From Steroidobacteraceae bacterium (GTDB taxonomy: Bacteria; Pseudomonadota; Gammaproteobacteria; Steroidobacterales; Steroidobacteraceae), in contig JANWKR010000091.1 of the NCBI GenBank assembly GCA_025451275.1, positions 1-64,000 on the forward strand: a stretch of 64,000 nucleotides of DNA. The letters are read 5' to 3'. The notes under the pieces were generated by a model. That model was given only the letters and a program-made list of their open reading frames with translations, was not told where the DNA came from and did no database searches. This document shows, in pieces, positions 1 to 8,953 of this stretch. Positions within the stretch are counted from its first letter, which is position 1, and each line of letters opens with the position of its first letter. Position numbers and translations under genes: made by a program.

Positions 1-53
1 TAGTCGCCCAGCAGCCGCACGAACCGGCGAGCTTGGGCGACCGGCCGCGCCAT
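1..53 (-). CDS. Start of an unidentified gene (cut by window edge)
   Basis: An ATG at 53-51 overlaps the TGA (55-53) of the preceding serine hydrolase remnant as TGATG, the same tight coupling seen elsewhere here. Only 17 codons are visible before the edge (reading MARPVAQARRFVRLLGD), rich in arginine as in a cytoplasmic N-terminus. No family can be assigned. The start is inferred from the overlap alone. Confidence 0.4.
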   Translation of the reverse strand, partial: MARPVAQARRFVRLLGD

Positions 54-372
54 CACTGCTTGCGCTCCGGCAGCGGCCGCAGGTTCGGATCGGGTCCCGT
101 GGCGCTGCCTGCGGCGTGCTGTGCATCGGCGTCGGGCAGGTAGAGCCTGGCGATCTGCAGGGCGAGCGCATACGGCTCCGGAGCATCACGGCTGGTGAGC
201 ACGACGACCGTGAAGTGTCGCCGCGGCCAGCGCACGATGACGTTGCGGAAGCCGACGGTACGCGCCCGCTGTAGGGGCGCATGAGAGAGTCGATGCGAGC
301 GCCCACGTCGGCGCCGGGCGCACCGCAGGCGCCGAGCAGCATCAGCGCCGCCGCCGGCAGCGCACGCTTCAC
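53..372 (-). pseudogene. Remnant of a beta-lactamase-fold serine hydrolase lipoprotein, internally deleted and frameshifted
   Basis: From GTG at 372, which overlaps the MFS stop as GTGA, the frame gives a lipoprotein leader with lipobox LGAC and then ARIDSLMRPYSG, typical of the first residues of the mature domain. At about 255-275 the reading jumps to another frame, which continues as RTVGFRNVIVRWPRRHFTVV and ends at TGA 55-53. That second part looks like the final strands and helix of class C-like serine hydrolases (GFRN, TVVVLTSRD, PYALALQIARL). The whole catalytic core, including SxxK and YxN, is missing, roughly 250-300 residues by comparison with the family. Both ends are recognisable and in the right order, so this is one gene that lost its middle, or an assembly collapse. 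No function is expected. Confidence 0.75.
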
Positions 373-1664
373 GCCGCGCCGCTCTCCCCGGGCAGCAGCT
401 GCGGCCGCACGGCCGCCAGCGCGCGCGGCGCGCTCTCGCGCATCAGGCTCATCGACACGACGCCGATGACCGCAGCGCCCAGCATGTACCAGCCCGGTGC
501 GAGTGGGTTGCCGGTGGCGCGGATCAGCCAGTTGATGATGAGCTGCGTCGAGCCGCCGAACAGCGAGATCGCCAGCGCGTAGACGATCGCCACCGTGCCG
601 GCGCGCCGCGAGCGCGGCACGCTCTCGGCCAGCGCGGTCAGCACCGGCGGCTGCGAGAGGCCGGTCAGGATGCCGAGCAGCGCCGCCGAGGCAAACAGTG
701 CCGCGGGCGTGTGGAACTCGACGATGATGCGGAACGCCGGGTAGGTGCAGGCGGCGAGCAGCGCGGTGGCGCCGATCATCACCGGCTTGCGACCGATGCG
801 GTCCGACAGTGCCCCGCCGACCGGGTCGAAGCAGGTCATGCACAGCGCGTTGATCAGCGTTCCGAGGAAGGCGGTCTGCGCGCTCATGTGCAGCGTGTGG
901 GCCGCGAAGGTCGTGAGGTTGGTCTGCGTGTAGCCGATGATCGTGGCGGACCCCAGCATGGCGAAGCCGAGGAGCGCCACGCGCCGGTAGCCGCCGGGCG
1001 CAGCCGGCGGCGGCGCCGCATCCGCGCCGAGGAGGGTCTCGGGCAGCGAGCGGCGGATCGCAAGGCCCACGGGCACCACGAGTCCGCCGAGCACGAACGC
1101 GACCCGCCAGCCCCACTCATCGAGCGCCTGCGGTGTCAGCAGCGTCGCCAGCACCGCGCCAACCAGGCCGGCGGCCACCGAGCCCGCATCCGCGGTCGCC
1201 GGCTGCAGCGAGCTGTAGAAGCCGCGCCGGGCGGGCGGCGCGGCTTCGACCAGGAATGCCATGCTCGGGCCGACCTCGCCCCCGACCGCGAAGCCCTGCA
1301 GCAGCCGCCAGGCGATGACCAGCATGGGGGCGGCGATGCCGATCGAGTGATACGAGGGCGTGAGGGCGAGTCCCACCATCCCTAAGCCCATGAGCGAGAA
1401 CGACAGCATCATCGCCGGGCGGCGCCCGCGGCGGTCGGCGAGCCGCCCGAGCACCACGCCACCGAGCGGGCGCATGAGGAAGCCGGCGCCGAACGTCGCC
1501 AGCGACAGCAGCAGGCTCGAGGTCGGGTCGCGCGCGGGGAAGAAGGTGCGGCTGATCTGCAGCGCGAAGAATGCGTAGGCGATGAAGTCGTAGAACTCCA
1601 GGCCGTTGCCGATCACCACGGCGGCCACGTGGCGGCGGGGCATGGCTGCGGCGGCTGGCTGCAC
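369..1664 (-). CDS. MFS transporter, metabolite:H+ symporter type
   Basis: A 431-residue inner-membrane transporter of the major facilitator superfamily. The opening GNGLEFYDF, at the start of TM1, is characteristic of the metabolite:H+ symporter (proline/betaine, shikimate, ketoglutarate) branch. The TM2-TM3 loop motif GRLADRRGRRPAMM and its repeat DRIGRKPVMIG in the second half mark the two six-helix bundles, and about twelve hydrophobic segments are visible. Substrate cannot be told. The start may be GTG at 1664, just after the trkH stop, or ATG at 1643 (MPRRHV). It follows trkA-trkH in the same direction, and its stop overlaps the start of the broken hydrolase gene. Confidence 0.85.
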   Translation of the reverse strand: MQPAAAAMPRRHVAAVVIGNGLEFYDFIAYAFFALQISRTFFPARDPTSSLLLSLATFGAGFLMRPLGGVVLGRLADRRGRRPAMMLSFSLMGLGMVGLALTPSYHSIGIAAPMLVIAWRLLQGFAVGGEVGPSMAFLVEAAPPARRGFYSSLQPATADAGSVAAGLVGAVLATLLTPQALDEWGWRVAFVLGGLVVPVGLAIRRSLPETLLGADAAPPPAAPGGYRRVALLGFAMLGSATIIGYTQTNLTTFAAHTLHMSAQTAFLGTLINALCMTCFDPVGGALSDRIGRKPVMIGATALLAACTYPAFRIIVEFHTPAALFASAALLGILTGLSQPPVLTALAESVPRSRRAGTVAIVYALAISLFGGSTQLIINWLIRATGNPLAPGWYMLGAAVIGVVSMSLMRESAPRALAAVRPQLLPGESGAA

Positions 1665-1665
1665 G

Positions 1666-3114
1666 CTACTTGCGCCAGTAGGCTGGCCGGAACAGCACGA
1701 TGACGCTGAAGATCTCCAGCCGGCCGAGCAGCATGGCCAGCGTGCAGATCCAGATCTGCAGCGCCGACAGCGCGTGCAGGTTGTGCGGTGCGCCCGCCGG
1801 CCCGAAACCGTGCGCGGTGTTGTTGATGGAGGCCACCACCACGCTGAAGGAGTCGTCGAAGTCGAGGCCGGTGAGCAGCATGGCGAAGGTGAACACCACC
1901 ACCGTCATGAAGTACAGGAAAATGAAGGCCAGCACCGACTGGCCGACCCCGTCGGGCACCGGCCGCCCGCCGATGCGCACCGGTGCCATGGCCGCGGGGT
2001 GGATGAGGAGCTTGAGCTCGCGGCCCGCCTGGCGCGCGAGCAGCAGCGCCCGGAACATCTTGATGCCGCCGCCGGTCGAGCCGGTGCTGCATACGATGCA
2101 CGACAGGAACAGCATCCAGTAGGGTGCGAACACCGGCCAGCTCTGGTAGTCCTGGCTGGTGAGCCCGCTGGTGGTGGCCTGCGACACGACGTTGAAGGCC
2201 GCGTGGCGCAGCGACTGCATGAAGTCGCCGTACACCCCGTGCACGGTGAGCAGCACCGCGATGCCCACCACGCTCAGGGCCAGCACCACGAGGATGGCGC
2301 GCACTTCCGGGTCCTGCTGGTAGCTCTCCAGTGACAGGCGCCGCAGTGCCATCAGGTGGCGCGCGAAGTTGAGCGAGGCGACCACCATGAGCGCCACCAG
2401 CGTCAGCTCGATGGCGGGCGAGTTGAACCAGGCGACGCTCTGGTCGTGGGTGGAGAAACCGCCCAGGCCGACCGCCGCGAAGGCGTGGCAGATGGCGTCG
2501 AAGGTGGACATGCCGCACACCTTGAGCGCCACGACGCCGGCGACGGTGAGCAGCGCGTACACGAACCACAGCTGCTTGGCGGTCTCGGTGATGCGCGGCG
2601 CCAGGCGCTCGTCCTTGACCGCGCCCGGCGCCTGGCCCTTGTACAGCTGCATGCCGCACACGCCCAGCAGCGGCAGCACGGCGAGTGCCATGACGATGAT
2701 CGACAGGCCGCCGAACCAGTGCAGCGAGGCGCGCCAGAAGTTGAGCGACGGCGGCAGGCCATCGAGCCCGGTGAGCACCGTAGAGCCGGTGGTGGTGAGC
2801 CCCGACATGGCCTCGAAGAAGGCGCGCGTGAACGACAGCCGTGGAATGCTCAGCAGCAGCGGCAGTGCCGCCGCCGCCGGCAGCACCAGCCAGCCGAGCG
2901 TCATCAGCAGGAAGCCGTCGCGCGCCTTGAGCTCGCGCCGGCCGCGCCAGGTGGCGGCGACCAGCACTCCGCCGCCGGCGGCCGCCAGCGCCGCCGCCAG
3001 CAGGAACTGCGGCCACAGGCCATCGCCCATGAGCAGCGAGCAGCCGATGGGCAGTGCGTAGGTGAGCGCGAACGTCGCGAGCAGCAGTCCCAGGGCGTGC
3101 GCGACCGCGAGCAC
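1666..3114 (-). CDS. trkH: Trk potassium uptake channel subunit TrkH
   Basis: The membrane subunit of the Trk K+ uptake system (482 residues), working with the cytosolic regulator TrkA encoded just upstream. The four pore-loop signatures of the TrkH/KtrB superfamily can be read: SGLTTTGSTVL, VGLGGFSTHDQS, TTSGLTSQDY and, towards the end, NNTAHGFGPAG, preceded by CSTGSTGGGIKMFR. These carry the selectivity-filter glycines. Length fits the family. The start is GTG at 3114, five bases below the trkA stop, so trkA and trkH are almost certainly cotranscribed. Confidence 0.95.
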   Translation of the reverse strand: MLAVAHALGLLLATFALTYALPIGCSLLMGDGLWPQFLLAAALAAAGGGVLVAATWRGRRELKARDGFLLMTLGWLVLPAAAALPLLLSIPRLSFTRAFFEAMSGLTTTGSTVLTGLDGLPPSLNFWRASLHWFGGLSIIVMALAVLPLLGVCGMQLYKGQAPGAVKDERLAPRITETAKQLWFVYALLTVAGVVALKVCGMSTFDAICHAFAAVGLGGFSTHDQSVAWFNSPAIELTLVALMVVASLNFARHLMALRRLSLESYQQDPEVRAILVVLALSVVGIAVLLTVHGVYGDFMQSLRHAAFNVVSQATTSGLTSQDYQSWPVFAPYWMLFLSCIVCSTGSTGGGIKMFRALLLARQAGRELKLLIHPAAMAPVRIGGRPVPDGVGQSVLAFIFLYFMTVVVFTFAMLLTGLDFDDSFSVVVASINNTAHGFGPAGAPHNLHALSALQIWICTLAMLLGRLEIFSVIVLFRPAYWRK

Positions 3115-3118
3115 GGCG

Positions 3119-4489
3119 TCAGCGCGTCGAGTGCAGGAACAGCCGCTCCACCGCCTCCAGGTGGCGGCGGTCGGCGAGGAACAGGATCACGTGGTCGTCG
3201 GCCAGCACGCGCGTGTCGTGGTGCGCCATGATGACCTGCTCGCCGCGGACCACCGCGCCGATGGAGGCACCCTCGGGCAGCGGGATGTCGGCCACGGCCC
3301 GCCCCACGATGCGCGAGCTGCGCTCGTCACCGTGCACCACCGCCTCGAGCGCCTCGGCCGCGCCGCGCTTGAGCGCGTGCACGCGCACCACGTCGCCGCG
3401 CCGCACGTGCGCCAGCAGCGAGCCGATGGTGATGGTCTGCGGCGAGATGGCGATGTCGATCGGGCTCGACTCCACCAGCTCCGTGTACGAGGGCTTGTTG
3501 ATGAGCGCCATCACCTTGTGCGCGCCGAGGCGCTTGGCCAGCATGGCCGAGAGGATGTTGGCTTCTTCCGAGTTGGTCATGGCCGCGAACACGTCGGCGC
3601 TGTCGATGTTCTCCTCGATCAGCAGCTCCTCGTCCGCGGCGTCGCCGTGCAGCACGATGGCCCTCTCCAGGATCTCGGAGGCGCGGCGCGCGCGCGTCGC
3701 GTCGCGCTCGATGAGCTTCACCTGGTTGTGCTTCTCGAGCGTGCGCGCCAGGCGCAGGCCGATGTTGCCGCCGCCGGCGATCAGCACGCGCCGCGCCGGG
3801 TCGTCGCCGCGGCGCAGCTCACCCATGACGCGGCGGATGTCCTCGCGCCCGGCGAGGAAGAACACCTCGTCGGCGTCGGCGATCACCGTGTCGCCCTCGG
3901 GCGGGATGGCGCGGCCGTCGCGGTAGATGGCCACGACGCGCACCTCGACCTTGGGCAGGTGCTGCGGCAGTTCGCGCAGGCTGTGGCCGACCAGGAGCCC
4001 TCCGGCGCGCGCCCGCACGCCGATCAGGCGCACCTTGCCGTCGGCGAAGTCGAGCACCTGCAGCGTGCCGGGGTGGTGGATCAGGCGCTCGACGTAGTCG
4101 GTCACCAGCTGCTCGGGGCTGATCACGAGGTCCACCGCCAGTCCCTCCGAGCCGAACAGCGTCGGGCGGTTGGTGTACTCGGCGGCGCGGATGCGCGCGA
4201 TCTTGGTGGGCGTGCGGAACAGCGTGAACGCCACCTCGCAGGCCATGACGTTCACCTCGTCGCTGGAGGTGAGCGCCACCAGCACCTCGGCCTCGGCGGC
4301 GCCGGCTGCCTCCAGCACGGTGGGGAGTGCGGCGTTGCCGGCCACGGTGCGCACGTCGAGACGGTCCTGCAGGTCGCGCAGCACGTCCTCGTTGGTATCG
4401 ACGACCGTGACCTCGTTGGCCTCCTCGCGCGACAGGTGATGGGCGGCGGTGCGCCCGACCTGGCCGGCGCCGAGGATCAGAATTTTCAT
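3119..4489 (-). CDS. trkA: Trk system potassium uptake protein TrkA
   Basis: The peripheral, NAD(H)-binding gating subunit of the Trk potassium system (456 residues). It has two tandem RCK units: a Rossmann fold opening with ILGAGQVGRTAAHHL at residue 3 and a second with IAGGGNIGLRLART near residue 235. Each is followed by a C-terminal RCK_C domain, the second around VRVHALKRGAAEALEAVV. Two-domain length is typical of gammaproteobacterial TrkA. It starts with ATG 24 bases after the uvrD stop and runs straight into trkH. Confidence 0.96.
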   Translation of the reverse strand: MKILILGAGQVGRTAAHHLSREEANEVTVVDTNEDVLRDLQDRLDVRTVAGNAALPTVLEAAGAAEAEVLVALTSSDEVNVMACEVAFTLFRTPTKIARIRAAEYTNRPTLFGSEGLAVDLVISPEQLVTDYVERLIHHPGTLQVLDFADGKVRLIGVRARAGGLLVGHSLRELPQHLPKVEVRVVAIYRDGRAIPPEGDTVIADADEVFFLAGREDIRRVMGELRRGDDPARRVLIAGGGNIGLRLARTLEKHNQVKLIERDATRARRASEILERAIVLHGDAADEELLIEENIDSADVFAAMTNSEEANILSAMLAKRLGAHKVMALINKPSYTELVESSPIDIAISPQTITIGSLLAHVRRGDVVRVHALKRGAAEALEAVVHGDERSSRIVGRAVADIPLPEGASIGAVVRGEQVIMAHHDTRVLADDHVILFLADRRHLEAVERLFLHSTR

Positions 4490-4513
4490 GGCTCCCCTAC
4501 CTGACCCGCGCGG

Positions 4514-6712
4514 CTACAGCGGCTCGAGGTTGGCGTACTGCACCATCAGCCACTTAGTGCCCTGGCGCTCGAAGCTTACCTGCACGCGGGCGTGCGCGCC
4601 CGAGCCTTCGACGTTGAGCACCACGCCCTCGCCGAACTTGCCGTGGCGCACGCGCGCACCGAGGCGCACCCCGGCGACCGCCGGTTCCTCGGGGCGGAAG
4701 CGCCCCACCGCCACCGGACGCGACACCTGCACCCGCGGGCGCACCTCCTCGATGAGCTCCTCGGGGAGCTCGCGGATGAAGCGTGAGGCCTGCCCGTAGC
4801 TGTCGACGCCGTGCAGGCGGCGTTGCTCGGCGTAGGTGAGGTACAGCTGGCGCATGGCGCGCGTCATGCCGACATAACACAGGCGCCGTTCCTCCTCGAG
4901 GCCATCGAGGCCGGCGGTGGAGCGCTGATGCGGGAACAGGCCCTCCTCCATGCCGGCGAGGAACACCACCGGGAACTCCAGGCCCTTGGCCGAGTGCAGC
5001 GTCATCATCTGCACGCAGTCCTCCCACTCGCCCGCCTGGCCCTCGCCGGACTCGAGCGCCGCGTGCGCCAGAAACGCCTCCAGCGGCGGCAGGTCGGAGG
5101 CCTCGGGCGTGAAGCCGCGCGCGGCGCTCACCAGCTCGTCGAGGTTCTCGACGCGCGCCTCGCCACGGTCGGCCTTGTCGCGCTTGTAGTGCTCGACCAG
5201 ACCGCTGCCGCGCAGCACCTGGTCGACCTGCTCGTGCAGGGCCAGCGCGCGCGTCTCGCCGGCCAGCCGCTCGATGAGCGCCATGAAGCCGTGGATGGCG
5301 GCGGCGGCGCGCGCGCCGAGGCTGCCGGCGGCGATGCAGGCGCCGGCCGCTTCCCACAGCGAGGTGCCCGCGCCCCGGGCGTACTCGCGCAGCACGTCCA
5401 GGCTCTTGGCACCGACGCCGCGGGTGGGCAGGTTCACCACGCGCTCGAACGAGGCGTCGTCACGGCGGTTCGACAGCAGGCGCAGGTAGGCGAGCGCGTC
5501 CTTGATCTCGGCGCGCTCGAAGAAACGCAGCCCGCCGTACACGCGGTACGGCACGCGCGCCGACAGGAACGCCTCTTCGAACACCCGCGACTGCGCGTTC
5601 GAGCGGTACAGGATGGCGATCTCGCGCCGCAAGCCCCCGCGCGCCACGTGCTCGCGGATGCGGTGGGTGACGAACTCGGCTTCGTCGCGCTCGTTGAAGG
5701 CGGCGTACAGCCGGATCAGCTCACCGCGGGCGCCTTCGGTCCACAGCTGCTTGCCGAGGCGCCCGGCGTTGTGGGCGATGAGGCCGTTGGCGGCCTCCAG
5801 AATCGTGGCGGTGGAGCGGTAGTTCTGCTCGAGGCGGAACAGCTGCGCCTGGGGATAGTCGCGGCGGAACTGCTGCAGGTTCTCGGCGCGCGCGTTGCGC
5901 CAGCTGTAGATGGCCTGGTCGTCATCGCCCACCACGAACGGGTAGCTCGGGCGCGCATCGCCGGCCGCCAGCTGCTGGCCCGCGGCGATCGCCTGGGGCG
6001 GCGCCAGCAGCTTCAGCCACGCGTACTGGATGTCGTTGGTGTCCTGGAACTCGTCCACCAGCACGTGCTGGAAGCGCCGCCGGTAGTGCGCCAGCAGCGC
6101 CGGGTTGTCGCGCCACAGCTCGTAGGCGCGCAGCAGCAGCTCGGCGAAGTCCACCACCCCGGCGCGCGCGCAGGACTCCTCGTAGGCTGCGTACAGCTTG
6201 ATCAGCTGGGCGCGGGTCGGGTCGTTGCCGTCCTTGAGGTGCTGGGGCCGGCGGCCCTCGTCCTTGTTGGAATTGATGAACCACTGCACCTCGCGCGGCA
6301 CCCAGCGGGTCTCGTCGAGCTCGGCGGCGCGCACGATCTTCTTGATGAGGCGCTGCTGGTCCTCGGAATCGAGGATCTGGAAGCCCTGCGGCAGGCCGGC
6401 CTCGCGCCAGTGCACCCGCAGCAGGCGGTGGGCGATACCGTGGAAGGTGCCGATCCACAGGGCGCTGCCCGGCACGTTGAGCAGCTTCTCGACCCGCGCG
6501 CGCATCTCGGCGGCCGCCTTGTTGGTGAAGGTGACGGCGAGGATGTTGTGCGGGGAGGAGTTCTCGGCCTGGATCACCCAGGCGATGCGGTGCGTGAGCA
6601 CGCGCGTCTTGCCGCTGCCGGCGCCGGCCAGTACCAGCACCGGGCCGAGCGGGGCGGTGACGGCCGCGCGCTGCGCGTCGTTCAGCGGGTTGAGGATCGG
6701 GGACAGATCCAT
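4514..6712 (-). CDS. uvrD: DNA helicase II (UvrD), SF1 3'-5' helicase
   Basis: An ATP-dependent 3'-5' helicase for nucleotide excision and mismatch repair (732 residues, the usual UvrD length). Walker A GAGSGKT lies at residues 30-36 (motif I). Motif Ia is TFTNKAAAEM, motif II VDEFQDTN, motif III GDDDQAIYSWRNA, motif IV LEQNYRSTATILEAAN, motif V MTLHSAKGLEFPVVFL and motif VI EERRLCYVGMTRA. The C-terminus ends in the UvrD RNA-polymerase-binding Tudor-like segment (GARVRHGKFGEGVVLNVEG). It lies between an AI-2E-type membrane protein and trkA, all on the same strand with short gaps. Confidence 0.96.
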   Translation of the reverse strand: MDLSPILNPLNDAQRAAVTAPLGPVLVLAGAGSGKTRVLTHRIAWVIQAENSSPHNILAVTFTNKAAAEMRARVEKLLNVPGSALWIGTFHGIAHRLLRVHWREAGLPQGFQILDSEDQQRLIKKIVRAAELDETRWVPREVQWFINSNKDEGRRPQHLKDGNDPTRAQLIKLYAAYEESCARAGVVDFAELLLRAYELWRDNPALLAHYRRRFQHVLVDEFQDTNDIQYAWLKLLAPPQAIAAGQQLAAGDARPSYPFVVGDDDQAIYSWRNARAENLQQFRRDYPQAQLFRLEQNYRSTATILEAANGLIAHNAGRLGKQLWTEGARGELIRLYAAFNERDEAEFVTHRIREHVARGGLRREIAILYRSNAQSRVFEEAFLSARVPYRVYGGLRFFERAEIKDALAYLRLLSNRRDDASFERVVNLPTRGVGAKSLDVLREYARGAGTSLWEAAGACIAAGSLGARAAAAIHGFMALIERLAGETRALALHEQVDQVLRGSGLVEHYKRDKADRGEARVENLDELVSAARGFTPEASDLPPLEAFLAHAALESGEGQAGEWEDCVQMMTLHSAKGLEFPVVFLAGMEEGLFPHQRSTAGLDGLEEERRLCYVGMTRAMRQLYLTYAEQRRLHGVDSYGQASRFIRELPEELIEEVRPRVQVSRPVAVGRFRPEEPAVAGVRLGARVRHGKFGEGVVLNVEGSGAHARVQVSFERQGTKWLMVQYANLEPL

Positions 6713-6745
6713 GGGGGGCGCATTCTACTGTAAAGGCCCCCCTCG

Positions 6746-7801
6746 CTAGGCGTCCGCCGGCAGGCCCTCCTGCGCGAAACGCACCAGCGCCACCACGAAG
6801 CTGAGCAGCACCGGGCCGACGATGAGGCCGAGGATGCCGAACGCCGCCACCCCGCCCACCGCGCCGATGAAAATTGCGAGCGTCGAGACCTCGGCGTGGT
6901 GCGCGGTGATCAGCGGGCGCAGCACGTTGTCGAGCACGGCCACCGCCGCGGTCCAGCACGCCAGGAAGATGGCCGCGCCCCAGTGCCCGGTGAACACGAG
7001 GTAGAGGATGAAGGGGACGGGAATGAGGGACGCGCCGGCGGGCAGGAAGGCGGCGATGGTGGCCAGTACGCCGAACACCACCGGCGAGGGCAGCCCCACG
7101 AGCGCGAAGCCGATGCCGATGAACAGGCCCTGCGCCAGCGCGGTGGCGGCCGAGCCGAACACCACCGCGCGTGTGACCTCGCCCAGATACTTCATGAGCT
7201 GATGACGGCGCTCGCGCTCCACCGGAATGAGGCGCTCGAGGCCGGCGATCATGGCGCGCCCGTCCTGCAGGAAGAAAAACAGCATGAACAGCATCATGAA
7301 GAAGCCCACCAGCGTGCCGAACAGGCCGAGGGCGACGTTGCCGCCCATGGCGGCGGCGGACTTCAGCAGCGTCTGCACGCTGTCGCTGACCCAGCCCTGC
7401 ACTTCGCCGACGCTGACCGAGGCATTCTCGCGCACCCATTCCACGGCGTTGCCGATGAGCGGCACGTGCGCCAGGCGCTCAGCCGCGTCGCTGTAGCTCA
7501 GCAGCGAGTGGCCGCGCAGGTAGTCGATCATGCGTGCCACCTGCCCGGCGAACACGACGCCGAGCACCGACAGCGGCACGAACACGAAGAACGGCGTCAG
7601 CGTGGTGAGGATGCCGGCCGCCAGTGCGCGCCGGCCCCTGAGGCGGCGCGTCAGGCGCTCCTGCAGCGGATAGAGGATGAAGGCCAGCACCGCGGCCCAG
7701 CCGATGACACCGCGCAGCGGCTCGAGAATGCGATACAGCGCGTAGCCGAGGATCGCGGCGGTGACCAGCTGGAAGGTGCGGCGATAGAAGAGCGAATGCA
7801 T
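6746..7801 (-). CDS. AI-2E transporter family (PerM/TqsA-like) membrane protein
   Basis: A 351-residue polytopic inner-membrane protein with about seven to eight hydrophobic stretches: two at the N-terminus, one near residues 60-85 and a cluster from about 145 to the end. A soluble segment of about 65 residues (roughly 80-145) follows the third helix, and the C-terminal half carries glycine- and proline-rich helices (IGFALVGLPSPVVFGVLATIAAFLPAG). This is the layout of the AI-2 exporter/PerM superfamily. Substrates across the family include autoinducer-2 and Na+(Li+)/H+, so no specific role is claimed. It is the first gene of the leftward uvrD-trkA-trkH run. Confidence 0.85.
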   Translation of the reverse strand: MHSLFYRRTFQLVTAAILGYALYRILEPLRGVIGWAAVLAFILYPLQERLTRRLRGRRALAAGILTTLTPFFVFVPLSVLGVVFAGQVARMIDYLRGHSLLSYSDAAERLAHVPLIGNAVEWVRENASVSVGEVQGWVSDSVQTLLKSAAAMGGNVALGLFGTLVGFFMMLFMLFFFLQDGRAMIAGLERLIPVERERRHQLMKYLGEVTRAVVFGSAATALAQGLFIGIGFALVGLPSPVVFGVLATIAAFLPAGASLIPVPFILYLVFTGHWGAAIFLACWTAAVAVLDNVLRPLITAHHAEVSTLAIFIGAVGGVAAFGILGLIVGPVLLSFVVALVRFAQEGLPADA

Positions 7802-7862
7802 CCCCCTAGCCTAGCGGGATCGGCCGGCCGAGGCGATGCGGGGCGGCATTTCTCCACAAATC

Positions 7863-8924
7863 CTAACCTCCGCCGGCCGTCGCGGCCGGCTCGTCGGGGG
7901 CGGCGAAGCGGCTGACGAAGGCGGGGTCGGTGAGGCTGTCGAGGAAGGCGACGAGCTCGGCGCGCTCGTCGGCGGTAAGCCCGGCGCGGGGCAGGCGCGG
8001 ATCGAGGCTCATGCCGCGGGCGGCCTGGGTGCCGAGCTGCGCGTAGTGCGCCAGCACCGCCTCCAGGGTCGCGAAGCGCCCGTCGTGCATGTACGGGGCG
8101 GTGAGGGCGACATTGCGCAGCGTCGGCACGCGCACCGGACGCACGCTCGTGCCGTCGACCGCGAAGCTCGCCGCGCCCGTGGCCCCCTTGGCGTCGCGCC
8201 AGTTGCCGGCGAAGTTGATGCCGGAGTGGCAGCCCGAGCAGCCGACCCGCGGCGAGAAGAACAGCGCCATGCCGCGCTTGGCGCTCGCCGGCAGCACGTC
8301 GTGCTCGCCGCGGAAGACGTAGCGGTCGAAGGCCGAGCCGCCCGAGATCAGCGTGCGCTCGAAGGCGGCGATCGCCCGCACGATGCGCACGAAGGTGACC
8401 GCACCTGCCGCGCACGGCTCACCCGCGGCGGCCTCGCCCGGCTCGCCGAACGCGGCGGCGAAGCCGGCCGCGTAGTCTTGATCGGCGGCGAGCGCCTGGC
8501 ACAGCGCGGGCTCGCGCCCCCTGAGGCCGAGCTCCACCGGGTGCTCGTTGAGCATCGGCTCGAGCATCTGCGCCTCCAGCGTGCGCGGCTCGCGCCGCGT
8601 CCAGCCGAGACTGATGCTGTAGGCGACATTGACGAGCGCCAGCGCGTTGTGCGGCAGCGTCGCGCCGGTGGCGCCGAGGGCCAGGGCGCGGCCGTCCGAG
8701 AAGGCGCGTGCCGGCTGGTGGCAGCTCGCGCAGCTGTAGCGGCCGGTGACCGACAGGCGGGGATCGAAGAACAGGCGTCTGCCCAGGTCGACCTTGGCCT
8801 GCGACATCGGGTTGTCGGCCGGCACCGCCGGCGGCGGGAAGCCGCGCGGCAGCTGCCAGGCGTAGGCGGCGGGAGGCCCGGCACGTGCCGTGGCCGCCAC
8901 GGCCAGCAGGGCCGCGAGCAGCAC
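7863..8924 (-). CDS. Di-heme cytochrome c peroxidase-like protein of the MbnH/MXAN_0977 type
   Basis: A periplasmic two-heme enzyme of the cytochrome c peroxidase/MauG superfamily. Two CxxCH heme sites are visible: CASCH, followed by the HQPARAFSDGRALALG segment, and CSGCH in the second half. The blocks LEPMLNEHPVELGL and AFERTLISGGSAFDRY are those I associate with MbnH-type di-heme enzymes, which oxidise a tryptophan of a partner copper protein. No MbnP-like partner gene is in the window. The start is unsure: GTG at 8924 gives a signal peptide ending TARA but with no basic n-region. A CTG at 8957 overlapping the upstream stop, or GTG at 9032 inside the TPR gene, are alternatives. Confidence 0.85.
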   Translation of the reverse strand: MLLAALLAVAATARAGPPAAYAWQLPRGFPPPAVPADNPMSQAKVDLGRRLFFDPRLSVTGRYSCASCHQPARAFSDGRALALGATGATLPHNALALVNVAYSISLGWTRREPRTLEAQMLEPMLNEHPVELGLRGREPALCQALAADQDYAAGFAAAFGEPGEAAAGEPCAAGAVTFVRIVRAIAAFERTLISGGSAFDRYVFRGEHDVLPASAKRGMALFFSPRVGCSGCHSGINFAGNWRDAKGATGAASFAVDGTSVRPVRVPTLRNVALTAPYMHDGRFATLEAVLAHYAQLGTQAARGMSLDPRLPRAGLTADERAELVAFLDSLTDPAFVSRFAAPDEPAATAGGG

Positions 8925-8953
8925 GCCGGCGCGCGCCGGAGGCGCGGGGCCGG

